Assembly (NCBI GenBank): GCA_030835905.1
Contig: JAURQX010000001.1
Coordinates: 1 to 44,226, forward strand
DNA length: 44,226 nucleotides
Direction of reading: 5' to 3'
Origin: Alphaproteobacteria bacterium
Lineage (GTDB): Bacteria > Pseudomonadota > Alphaproteobacteria > Rickettsiales > UBA1997
Part shown: piece by piece, positions 16,366 to 24,820 of the stretch
Layout: each line of letters starts with the position of its first letter
Position numbering within the stretch: position 1 is the stretch's first letter
Position numbers and translations under genes: made by a program
The notes under the pieces: model-generated
The model's database searches: none
What the model was told of the DNA's origin: nothing
Seen by the model: only the letters and a program-made list of their open reading frames with translations

Positions 16366-17613
16366 ATGTCATTAATTATCAATTTAAGTCGCTTTAGCTT
16401 AAAAAACTTATCTTTTTGCATTGGAAAAGATTTGTACAAAAGTTTTTTAATGGCTTTACTATCTTTGTTAGCTTCAATGGCAATCACTAGCGCTGCAGAA
16501 AACGACAAAAAGAATTTTATTTCTGGCAAAATTGTAACTGAACTTTTTGATGACTATACTTACGATTCTAATAAAAAATATAACGAGTATAATAAGACAT
16601 ATTTATATAGCTGGCTAAAATTTAAGACAAATTTAAGTAAAAATCTAAAATTAATATCAAATTTTCGACTTAGAGAAGAAAATAATTTTAGCGAACAAAT
16701 TAGAAGAGAAGAGACTCAAGATAGTAGCGATTCTTATTTTGATAATCAATCGTTTTTCATTCATCAACTCAATTTGCAATATGAATATAATAATCTAAAA
16801 TTTGTTGGCGGAAAATTTACCAGTAGCTTCGGTAGATTGTGGCGCTCTAAAGATAATATTTGGTTATTTGACAAGGCTCGTCGTGAATATAAAGAAGATG
16901 AAAAAATTGGTATTGCATCATATTTAAAAATTGGTGATTCAACAAGAAATGGTGAATATATTTTTGGTCTAGCCTCTTTTATCAACGATAGTAAGTTTTT
17001 GAATGGCTCAATTCTAACTAAAAGAGATGGACTTGATCAAACCAATGCAACGCAAGCAAGCAACAAAAAAGGCATGAAATCATATGATCTATCTTTAGAT
17101 ATCAACTTTGACTTTACTGACAAAGAAAGGTTATCTTATAATTTTTCTTACATTAATTTGGCAGTGAATGATAAGAATATTAATAATTCTGACCATAAAA
17201 TCAAAGATCAGAAGGGTTATTCTTTGAGCACCGAATATCTTTATCCTTTTAGTAGCAATATAGTAGCAAATGGCTTTGTTGAATATATAAAATATAATAA
17301 TTATTTTGGCAAAAGCGATACTGATCGAGAATTTTTAACCACCAAGGCAACTATTTATTTTTTTGATAAATATAAAATTATGCTAGGTAGATATTTTGAT
17401 AAAATTAGAGAAACAGGAGTTGGTCGTTATGATGAAGAGGTTCGTGAGTTAGATTTTGGTTATAGCTTTAATGGCTATAAGTCATATGGTTATAAATATT
17501 GTGATGGATTTGAATTAATGCTTGGATTTAAGCAAGAAATTGAAGATAACAGAGCAGATAAGGTTGAAAATAATATTGCTGGATTTTTACTTAGATATGT
17601 TAAAGAATTTTAA
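16366..17613 (+). CDS. putative outer-membrane beta-barrel protein of the export module
   Basis: I do not recognise a named family. The 415-residue product has alternating polar/hydrophobic strands rich in Tyr, Phe and Asn throughout and ends in Phe (RYVKEF), as expected for a BAM-inserted beta-barrel. A signal peptide is clear at MALLSLLASMAITSAAEN. That makes the ATG at 16450 a good alternative start, and the upstream 28 residues would otherwise be an odd basic extension. It starts 21 bases after the TolC gene on the same strand, so it may be the substrate-specific surface partner of the export module, or just a co-transcribed porin. ilvC follows 35 bases later. Confidence 0.8.
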   Translation: MSLIINLSRFSLKNLSFCIGKDLYKSFLMALLSLLASMAITSAAENDKKNFISGKIVTELFDDYTYDSNKKYNEYNKTYLYSWLKFKTNLSKNLKLISNFRLREENNFSEQIRREETQDSSDSYFDNQSFFIHQLNLQYEYNNLKFVGGKFTSSFGRLWRSKDNIWLFDKARREYKEDEKIGIASYLKIGDSTRNGEYIFGLASFINDSKFLNGSILTKRDGLDQTNATQASNKKGMKSYDLSLDINFDFTDKERLSYNFSYINLAVNDKNINNSDHKIKDQKGYSLSTEYLYPFSSNIVANGFVEYIKYNNYFGKSDTDREFLTTKATIYFFDKYKIMLGRYFDKIRETGVGRYDEEVRELDFGYSFNGYKSYGYKYCDGFELMLGFKQEIEDNRADKVENNIAGFLLRYVKEF

Positions 17614-17645
17614 TCAAAACTCGTTTTTAAATTAAATTAGATTAA

Positions 17646-18668
<1,023 letters not shown>

Positions 18669-18715
18669 TCAATTTAGCAAAGCTTTTTCGCTTAATAATA
18701 AAGCAATATATCCGT

Positions 18716-18753
18716 CCTCAAAAATAGTTATTTAGCTATTTTTGAGGATTTTT
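18716..18753 (+). terminator. intrinsic terminator of ilvC
   Basis: A perfect 12-bp stem, CCTCAAAAATAG (18716-18727) with CTATTTTTGAGG (18736-18747), carries an 8-base loop and is followed by ATTTTT. It starts 48 bases after the ilvC stop. The arm also gives a hairpin for the opposite strand, but no T-run follows there. Confidence 0.85.
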
Positions 18754-18776
18754 AATTTGTTATAAGTGTTTTTAAA

Positions 18777-19547
18777 TCAAAAATCCTTGCCCGCTGAAAG
18801 AGAGATATTTCTATCGGAACTACTTCTAGAAATTCCAACTCCGTAGCCTAAAGATAAATTTAGGTCATTTTTCAATTTAATTACATTAATTAGCCTTACC
18901 TCATGTTCTTGCTCATCATAAGTACCGATTTTATTCATCTTATTTAAATCACTAAATATTGCTAAGGATAATGTGTTAATTTTAACATAGTCTGAATCTA
19001 TATAAAGCTTGTGAGAGATTTGGTTTCTAATTGTTAAATAAATGCCACCATTTGATTTTGAACCAGTTTCTTTGTCAAAAATTATATTATTCCTAAATTC
19101 AAAAAATTGCCAAAATGAAAAGCTTGATAAGATACTAAATCGAGCTTTGTTAGCATTTTTTTTACTATTATTCAAATAGTAATTTAATCTAAAACCACCA
19201 TCCCAACCATTTTTCTTACTTCTAAAAATCTGAAACCTATTCTCTAAACCAGTTTCATGATATTTAGTGTTTTTATCATCTTTTTTATCAAAAAATGCTA
19301 TTGAGCGAAATGCGTACCAATCACTAAATCCATAATCAATATGATGGCGCATTTGAAAGTAATTATCATAATCATTTTGCCTTTTATCATTTTGAAGACC
19401 AAAACGAGATTCAATTGACAACTCACCCTCTTCAATATCAGAACCTCCCACTTGAGATATGGGACTCGCTGCATTACTTACTGATAATAAGAATAGGGTT
19501 TTTGAGAAAACTACTATAAAAGCAAAAATTTTTAAGAAATTGACCAT
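18777..19547 (-). CDS. putative outer-membrane beta-barrel protein, unknown family
   Basis: A 256-residue protein with an N-terminal signal peptide (FLKIFAFIVVFSKTLFLLSVSNA, cleavage near residue 26) and alternating hydrophobic strands to the C terminus, which ends in Phe (SAGKDF). This is the expected pattern for a small outer-membrane barrel of about 10-12 strands. Its tandem strand pattern (YFQMRHHIDYGFSDWYAFRSIAFF) is typical of barrels. No family name could be assigned. It begins 22 bases after aroC and is the last gene of the sodB-hisB-nagZ-aroC cluster. Confidence 0.8.
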   Translation of the reverse strand: MVNFLKIFAFIVVFSKTLFLLSVSNAASPISQVGGSDIEEGELSIESRFGLQNDKRQNDYDNYFQMRHHIDYGFSDWYAFRSIAFFDKKDDKNTKYHETGLENRFQIFRSKKNGWDGGFRLNYYLNNSKKNANKARFSILSSFSFWQFFEFRNNIIFDKETGSKSNGGIYLTIRNQISHKLYIDSDYVKINTLSLAIFSDLNKMNKIGTYDEQEHEVRLINVIKLKNDLNLSLGYGVGISRSSSDRNISLSAGKDF

Positions 19548-19569
19548 CTGTTCAGTAGAAATGCTATCG

Positions 19570-20631
19570 CTATTTTGCCTTCTTTAGCAACAAAAAATCA
19601 GCTAAAACACATGCCATCATGGCTTCACCTACGGGCACAGCGCGGATACCAACACAAGGATCATGTCTACCTTTAGTAATAATAGTTGTGTTATTATCAT
19701 TAATATCAATTGTTCGGCGTGGAATTAAAATTGAGCTGGTTGGCTTGACTGCAAAGCGCACTACGATATCTTGACCAGAAGAAATACCACCCAAAATGCC
19801 GCCAGAATGGTTATTGGAGAATTTAGTTTGACCATTTTCACACCACATTTCGTCAGCTACTTGCGAACCTTTTTTTAAGGCAGCTGACATGCCATCGCCA
19901 ATTTCTACTCCTTTAACCGCATTAATTGACATCATGGCCGAGGCTAATTTGGTATCTAGTTTATTATAAATCGGCTCACCTAAACCAATTGGTACATTTT
20001 TGGCAACAACTTCAATAATTGCACCAACCGAATCACCGCTTTTGCGAATTTCAGTTAAATAATCAGCAAATTCTTGGGCTGTTTTTTTATCGGGACAGAA
20101 AAAATCATTATTGTTGATCTCATTTAAATCAATTTGATTTGGGTCTAGTTTTTTTTCACCAATTTGGGTAATATAACCAAAGATTTGGATATTTTCTTGT
20201 TGAATAATTTTTCTTGCAATTGCGCCAGCTGCAACACGCATTGCGGTTTCACGCGCAGAAGATCTGCCACCACCACGATAATCACGAATGCCATATTTTT
20301 TAAAATAAGTATAATCAGCGTGATTAGGACGGAATTTATCTTGAATTTCTGAATAATCTCCAGATTTTTGATCTTGATTGTAAATTATTAAGCTAATCGG
20401 CGTGCCGGTAGTTTTGCCTTCAAAAACCCCTGATAAAATTTTCACCTCATCTTTTTCTTGCCTTTGGGTGGTAAATCTTGATTGCCCTGGACGTCTTTTA
20501 TCTAAATATTTTTGAATATCACTTTCTTGCAAGTCAATTAGTGAAGGACAACCATCAACCACACAACCAATTGCTTCGCCATGACTTTCACCCCAAGTGG
20601 TAAAGTTAAAAATTTCACCAAATTTATTCAT
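19570..20631 (-). CDS. aroC: chorismate synthase
   Basis: AroC converts EPSP to chorismate, the last common step of aromatic synthesis, using reduced FMN. At 353 residues it is normal in size. Visible landmarks are the [17 protein letters not shown] signature (about 13-29), [14 protein letters not shown] (about 46-59), [13 protein letters not shown], the [20 protein letters not shown] signature (about 118-137) and the [16 protein letters not shown] segment near the C terminus. It starts 10 bases after the nagZ stop, within a tightly packed minus-strand cluster. Confidence 0.98.
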   Translation of the reverse strand: MNKFGEIFNFTTWGESHGEAIGCVVDGCPSLIDLQESDIQKYLDKRRPGQSRFTTQRQEKDEVKILSGVFEGKTTGTPISLIIYNQDQKSGDYSEIQDKFRPNHADYTYFKKYGIRDYRGGGRSSARETAMRVAAGAIARKIIQQENIQIFGYITQIGEKKLDPNQIDLNEINNNDFFCPDKKTAQEFADYLTEIRKSGDSVGAIIEVVAKNVPIGLGEPIYNKLDTKLASAMMSINAVKGVEIGDGMSAALKKGSQVADEMWCENGQTKFSNNHSGGILGGISSGQDIVVRFAVKPTSSILIPRRTIDINDNNTTIITKGRHDPCVGIRAVPVGEAMMACVLADFLLLKKAK

Positions 20632-20641
20632 GATTTATAAT

Positions 20642-21598
20642 TTAATCAAATTTTGACCATAAATTTTCACTAATTTTAGGTAAATTAGCATCAATTTCCT
20701 GCATTTCGGCCATATTGCCGTTGCAGTGTAAAACTAGATCGCAACCAGCTTCAATTATTTTTTGGGATAAATCGCCAATATTTCCATCCAAAGCCTTCAT
20801 CGAAATATCATCGCTCATCAAAATATTTTTAAAGCCAATTTCATTTCTAATTAAGTCGATAGCTTTTTTAGAAAGAGTCGCGCAATTTTTTGGATCAATG
20901 GATTCATATAAAATATGAGCTGTCATCGCAAATTTTTGCTGATTTAGTTTTATAAATGGCTCAAAATCAAGATTTCTTAAATCTTCTAGGCTACAATTAA
21001 CTTTTGGCAATTCTAAATGGCTATCACAAGTAGCGCGACCGTGACCTGGAATATGTTTAATAACTGGATAAACATTTTTTGATAACAAGCCTTCGCAAAC
21101 TTTTTGTGCTAAATCGACAATTTGCTGACTAGCTTCCCCTAAAGCACGATCACCAATAACTTGATGAGTTTGTGGTAAAGAAAAATCTAAAACCGGCGCG
21201 CAATCAACATTGATACCTACCTCTACTAAATCATTAGCAATATTTTGGAAATTTTCAAAAATAGCTTGCTTGGCCTTTTCTTGATTTTGTTGATAAAGAT
21301 TAGTAAAATATTTACCAGACTCATAACTTGGCCAAATTGGTGGTGCAAGGCGTGCAACGCGACCACCCTCTTGATCAATTAAAACTAAAACTTCACCACC
21401 CATAATTTCCCTTAGAGAGTCGGTAAGTTTTTTAAGTTGCGTCTTATTTTCGATATTACGTCTAAAAAGAATAAAACCAAGACAGCCACTTTTGCTAAAA
21501 AAAACCTTCTCTTCTTCGCTCAAAATAGTTGAAGAAAGACCATAAATCACTGGTTTTAAGATTTTATTATTGTTGGCAATTTTGGATAAAAGAGTCAT
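20642..21598 (-). CDS. nagZ: beta-N-acetylhexosaminidase (GH3), peptidoglycan recycling
   Basis: NagZ removes N-acetylglucosamine from anhydro-muropeptides in the cytosol. The 318-residue protein has the GH3 landmarks VLIDQEGGRVARL (about 75-87), PVIKHIPGHGRATCDSHLELP with the catalytic Asp-His dyad (about 178-198) and the nucleophile segment LMSDDISMKAL (about 259-269). There is no signal peptide, as expected for the cytosolic enzyme. Its start directly abuts the hisB stop. An AmgK-like kinase gene lies elsewhere in the window, in line with sugar recycling. Confidence 0.95.
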   Translation of the reverse strand: MTLLSKIANNNKILKPVIYGLSSTILSEEEKVFFSKSGCLGFILFRRNIENKTQLKKLTDSLREIMGGEVLVLIDQEGGRVARLAPPIWPSYESGKYFTNLYQQNQEKAKQAIFENFQNIANDLVEVGINVDCAPVLDFSLPQTHQVIGDRALGEASQQIVDLAQKVCEGLLSKNVYPVIKHIPGHGRATCDSHLELPKVNCSLEDLRNLDFEPFIKLNQQKFAMTAHILYESIDPKNCATLSKKAIDLIRNEIGFKNILMSDDISMKALDGNIGDLSQKIIEAGCDLVLHCNGNMAEMQEIDANLPKISENLWSKFD

Positions 21599-22186
21599 TT
21601 ACAATAGGCCTTTAGTCGAATTTATAGCGTTTTTTTGTCTTTCATCAATGGTAATTGATTGTTTTAAAGCTTTTGCTAAGGCTTTAAAACAAGATTCGAT
21701 GATGTGATGATTGTTGATGCCATAGAGATTTTCAATGTGCAAATTGCAACCAATGCTTTGCGCTAAGGCAAAGAAAAATTCACGAAATAATTCACAATCC
21801 ATTTCGCCAACTTTATCTCTTTTAAAGTCACAATTAAATACAGGATAAGCTCGACCAGAAAGATCAATCACACAGCGACTTAATGTTTCATCCATTGGAA
21901 TATAGGCGTGAGCAAAGCGGGTAATACCCTTTTTATCACCCAAAGCTTCTTTGATAGCTTGACCAAGGGCAATGGCACAATCTTCAACTGAGTGATGAAA
22001 GTCGATATGTAAATCACCTTGGCAATTAAGTTCAATATCAATCAAGCTATGATGCGAAAGTTGCTCAATCATATGGTTAAAAAAGCCGATACCAGTATCT
22101 ATTTTGTAAGAACCAGTACCATCAAGATTAATCGCAACTTTGATCTTAGTTTCTTTAGTGTTTCTTTCGATTTTTGCTTTTCTCAT
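21599..22186 (-). CDS. hisB: imidazoleglycerol-phosphate dehydratase
   Basis: HisB dehydrates imidazoleglycerol phosphate in histidine synthesis. This is the 195-residue monofunctional form, without the histidinol phosphatase domain of enterobacterial HisB. Metal-binding motifs are readable: GIGFFNHMIEQLSHH (about 33-47), DFHHSVEDCAIALG (about 65-78), and the second repeat half ending in the NNHHIIESCFKALAKAL segment (about 160-176). It abuts sodB upstream and nagZ downstream with no spacer. The rest of the his pathway is not here apart from hisG, 10 kb away. Confidence 0.98.
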   Translation of the reverse strand: MRKAKIERNTKETKIKVAINLDGTGSYKIDTGIGFFNHMIEQLSHHSLIDIELNCQGDLHIDFHHSVEDCAIALGQAIKEALGDKKGITRFAHAYIPMDETLSRCVIDLSGRAYPVFNCDFKRDKVGEMDCELFREFFFALAQSIGCNLHIENLYGINNHHIIESCFKALAKALKQSITIDERQKNAINSTKGLL

Positions 22187-22921
22187 CTATTTTAAATTTT
22201 TGGCAACAAACTCCCAATTAATCAATTTTTCTAAGAAAGTTTCAATATAGCTTGGACGCGCATTTTGATAATCAAGATAATAAGCATGCTCCCAAACATC
22301 CATTGTCATCAGTGGTTTTGCATTAGTTGTTATAGGAGTTTGCGCGTTACCAGTTTTAGTAACTTTTAACTTACCGTTTTCAATAACTAGCCAAGCCCAA
22401 CCAGAACCAAACTGTGTAGCGCCAGCATTTTTAAACTCAGTAACAAAGTTCTCAAAAGAGCCAAAATCAGCTTCAATCTTAGCTAAAACTTCACCTGATG
22501 GCTTGCCTCCACCATTTGGTTTCATAGAGTGCCAATAAAAAGTATGATTCCAAACTTGCGCCGCATTATTAAAAATGCCAGCTTTGGTTGAATCTTGAGC
22601 AGAAATTTTGATAACTTCTTCAAGTGATTTGCTAGCCAAATCAGTGCCTTCAACTAATTTATTGAGGTTGGTAACATAAGCTTGGTGATGTTTGCCATAG
22701 TGAAAATTGAGAGTTTCTTCAGAAATAAAAGGCGCTAAAGCGTTGCGCTCATAAGGTAATTTAGGAAGTTCAAAAGTCATAATATCTCCTGTTTTTTTAT
22801 TATTATTAGAATCGTTAAAAAGATATTTTTTGTCAGCAAAAGCTAATTTTGGCAAAGAGCTAGCGGCCAAAGCAATTAGCGAAGTTAAACCAGCTTTTTT
22901 GATAAATTTTCTTTTTGACAT
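22187..22921 (-). CDS. sodB: Fe superoxide dismutase with N-terminal export signal
   Basis: SodB dismutates superoxide. The catalytic part is a canonical iron type: metal ligands lie in NFHYGKHHQAYV, AAQVWNHTFYWHSM and DVWEHAYYLDY, and the Fe-type Gln is in AAQVWNH. The odd part is the front. The canonical SodB start MTFELPKLPY (ATG at 22780) is preceded in frame by MSKRKFIKK, a hydrophobic stretch and a cleavage site LAFA-DKK, which is a clear signal peptide. Its SKRKF start resembles a Tat motif with Lys-Arg instead of Arg-Arg. I chose 22921 as the start because the signal peptide begins there. ATGs at 22927 and 22963 are in frame too. The internal start has a strong AGGAGA site, so exported and cytosolic forms may both be made. 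It heads the hisB-nagZ-aroC cluster. Confidence 0.93.
   Translation of the reverse strand: MSKRKFIKKAGLTSLIALAASSLPKLAFADKKYLFNDSNNNKKTGDIMTFELPKLPYERNALAPFISEETLNFHYGKHHQAYVTNLNKLVEGTDLASKSLEEVIKISAQDSTKAGIFNNAAQVWNHTFYWHSMKPNGGGKPSGEVLAKIEADFGSFENFVTEFKNAGATQFGSGWAWLVIENGKLKVTKTGNAQTPITTNAKPLMTMDVWEHAYYLDYQNARPSYIETFLEKLINWEFVAKNLK
22785..22790 (-). promoter_or_regulatory. strong internal Shine-Dalgarno site for cytosolic SodB
   Basis: On the coding strand AGGAGA ends 4 bases before the ATG at 22780-22778 (AGGAGATATTATG). It is the best ribosome-binding site I saw in the window, where most starts have none. It lies inside the extended sodB reading frame and precedes the codon at which ordinary SodB proteins begin. 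Confidence 0.7.
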
Positions 22922-22988
22922 TTGCATGAAGCAAGATTTAAGTAACAAATTACTTGTTGTCAATTGTAATAAAAAATTTAGTTAAATT

Positions 22989-23753
22989 ATGAAAAAAATC
23001 TCAGCGGTAATTGTGGCGCATAATGAAGAAAGAAAAATTGAAGATTGTTTAAAAAGCTTGAATTTTGCTGATGAAATTGTGGTGGTACTTGATAAATGCA
23101 CCGACAAAACCAAAGAAATTGTTAAAAACTATACCAATAAAATTATTGAAGGTAGCTGGCATATTGAAGGTCAAAGACGAAATATTGCTCTTGAAAATGC
23201 TACGGGTGATTGGATTTTTGAAATTGATGCTGACGAGAGGGTTTCTAGTGAATTAGCTAAAGAAATTTTAGCAATTAGGGAAAGTGAGCCTTGTCAATTT
23301 TGTGTAGAAATTGATAATTATGTTGGTGGCAGGTTAGTTAAATATGGATGGATTAGATCAATGGGTGTTTCACATAGAATTACTATGTTTAACAAAGGTG
23401 CAAAAAAATATCATGAAGATAAAGAAATTCATCCAACCGCTGATATGAAAGGCGAAGTTAAATATCTTAAAAATCCACTAACTCACATGATGGATGAAGA
23501 TATTTCAGCACTTATTAAAAGATTTGATCGCAACACCACTTGGCGCGCCAATGATATGATTTCACAAAATAAAAAACTTGAGATTGGCTTTTTTAAAGAG
23601 ATTTTTAGTATTAAAATGCGCCTAAGTAAGGCTTTTTGGCTCAATAAAGGTTATAAAGAAGGAATTTTGGGATTATTTATTGCTATCTTGGCGGCATTTT
23701 ATCCAACCATTTCGCGCCTTAAAGCCTTAGAAATCAAACAATCTAAAAAATAA
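22989..23753 (+). CDS. family 2 glycosyltransferase, WaaE/KdtX-like
   Basis: A 254-residue GT-A fold transferase expected to add a sugar to lipopolysaccharide core or a related glycan at the cytoplasmic membrane face. The VIVAHNEERKIEDCLKSL start (about 8-25), the EIVVVLDKCTDKT segment, GQRRNIALENATGDWIFEIDADERV with its DxD-type acidic motif (about 58-83) and the C-terminal amphipathic or hydrophobic segment (GILGLFIAILAAFYP) are typical of the WaaE/KdtX group. It is divergent from sodB and ends directly against the next gene, so the two transferases are co-transcribed. Confidence 0.88.
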   Translation: MKKISAVIVAHNEERKIEDCLKSLNFADEIVVVLDKCTDKTKEIVKNYTNKIIEGSWHIEGQRRNIALENATGDWIFEIDADERVSSELAKEILAIRESEPCQFCVEIDNYVGGRLVKYGWIRSMGVSHRITMFNKGAKKYHEDKEIHPTADMKGEVKYLKNPLTHMMDEDISALIKRFDRNTTWRANDMISQNKKLEIGFFKEIFSIKMRLSKAFWLNKGYKEGILGLFIAILAAFYPTISRLKALEIKQSKK

Positions 23754-24818
23754 ATGAGAATTGTTAATATTATTCTAACCAAAGACGATGGAGGAGTAGC
23801 AAAGGTTTCACTTGATTACGCCAATATATTTAAGAGCTTAGGTCATCAAACTTCATTTATTACTAAGAAAAACTCATCTTTTGTCAATAAGATTGAAAAA
23901 ATTGGCGTAAATTTAAATGAGGTTAATAATAGATTTGGCTATTTTGATCTTATAGCGATCAAGCAAATTGCTAAACATCTCAAAAAATTAGATGCCGATT
24001 TAGTTGTAGCTCACAATAGTAAGGCGATTGCTCTAAGTAAAAAGGCCATTAAAAAACTTAAAAAAAAGCCCAAACTTATTGCTATAAATCATAGCACTAA
24101 TGTTAAAAGATCAATCGGCGCCAATCTAATTTTGAACGTCAATAAAGAGATATTTTATAAAACTGTTGATCTCGGACAACCTTATGATCACAGTTTTGTG
24201 GTTTATAATGGCCTAGACTTTGCCAAGGATTTTACACAATCTAAAATTAATTTATTAAATAAGAAGGAAATTGTTCTTGGAGTTATAGGTAGAATAGATA
24301 TATATAAAAATTTCTCAGCTGTTATTAATGCATTAAAAATTCTAAATGAAAAAACTTCACAAAAATTTGTCATTAAAATTGCCGGAACTGGAGAAGAAGA
24401 GCAAAACTTAAGGAAACTTGCAGAAAATCTTAAAATCAATGATCAGGTTGAATTCTTGGGATGGATTGAAGATGGTTATAAATTTTATCAGGAAATTGAT
24501 ATTTTTGTGTTACCCACATTGAGAGAAACCTTTGGTTTGGTAATTTTAGAAGCTATCAAACACCGCAAACCAATTATCGCTACTAGAACAGTTGGCCCTA
24601 GCGAAATTTTACGCCATGAAAAAGATGGTTTGTTAATAAACATCGAACCCAAAGAACAAATGCCAGATCGAATCGCCAAAGCAGTGATAAAATTAGTTAA
24701 TAACCATCATTTAGTCAATGATTTGGTCAATAATTCTTACCAAAGAGCTTTGGATCACTTTTCTACTGAAATATTAAAGCAAAAATTGGCTGATATTTTG
24801 GATATGGTAAAAAAATAA
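23754..24818 (+). CDS. family 4 glycosyltransferase
   Basis: A 354-residue GT-B fold transferase of the RfaG/WecX-like GT4 group. It has an N-terminal acceptor domain, then GVIGRIDIYKNFSAVINAL at the start of the nucleotide-sugar domain (about 175-193), and the retaining-enzyme motif ETFGLVILEAI with the EX7E pair (about 257-265). The start ATG directly follows the stop of the preceding transferase gene, so the two probably act in the same surface-glycan pathway. The sugar and acceptor cannot be told from sequence. It ends 2 bases from the polA stop on the other strand. Confidence 0.88.
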   Translation: MRIVNIILTKDDGGVAKVSLDYANIFKSLGHQTSFITKKNSSFVNKIEKIGVNLNEVNNRFGYFDLIAIKQIAKHLKKLDADLVVAHNSKAIALSKKAIKKLKKKPKLIAINHSTNVKRSIGANLILNVNKEIFYKTVDLGQPYDHSFVVYNGLDFAKDFTQSKINLLNKKEIVLGVIGRIDIYKNFSAVINALKILNEKTSQKFVIKIAGTGEEEQNLRKLAENLKINDQVEFLGWIEDGYKFYQEIDIFVLPTLRETFGLVILEAIKHRKPIIATRTVGPSEILRHEKDGLLINIEPKEQMPDRIAKAVIKLVNNHHLVNDLVNNSYQRALDHFSTEILKQKLADILDMVKK

Positions 24819-24820
24819 AT

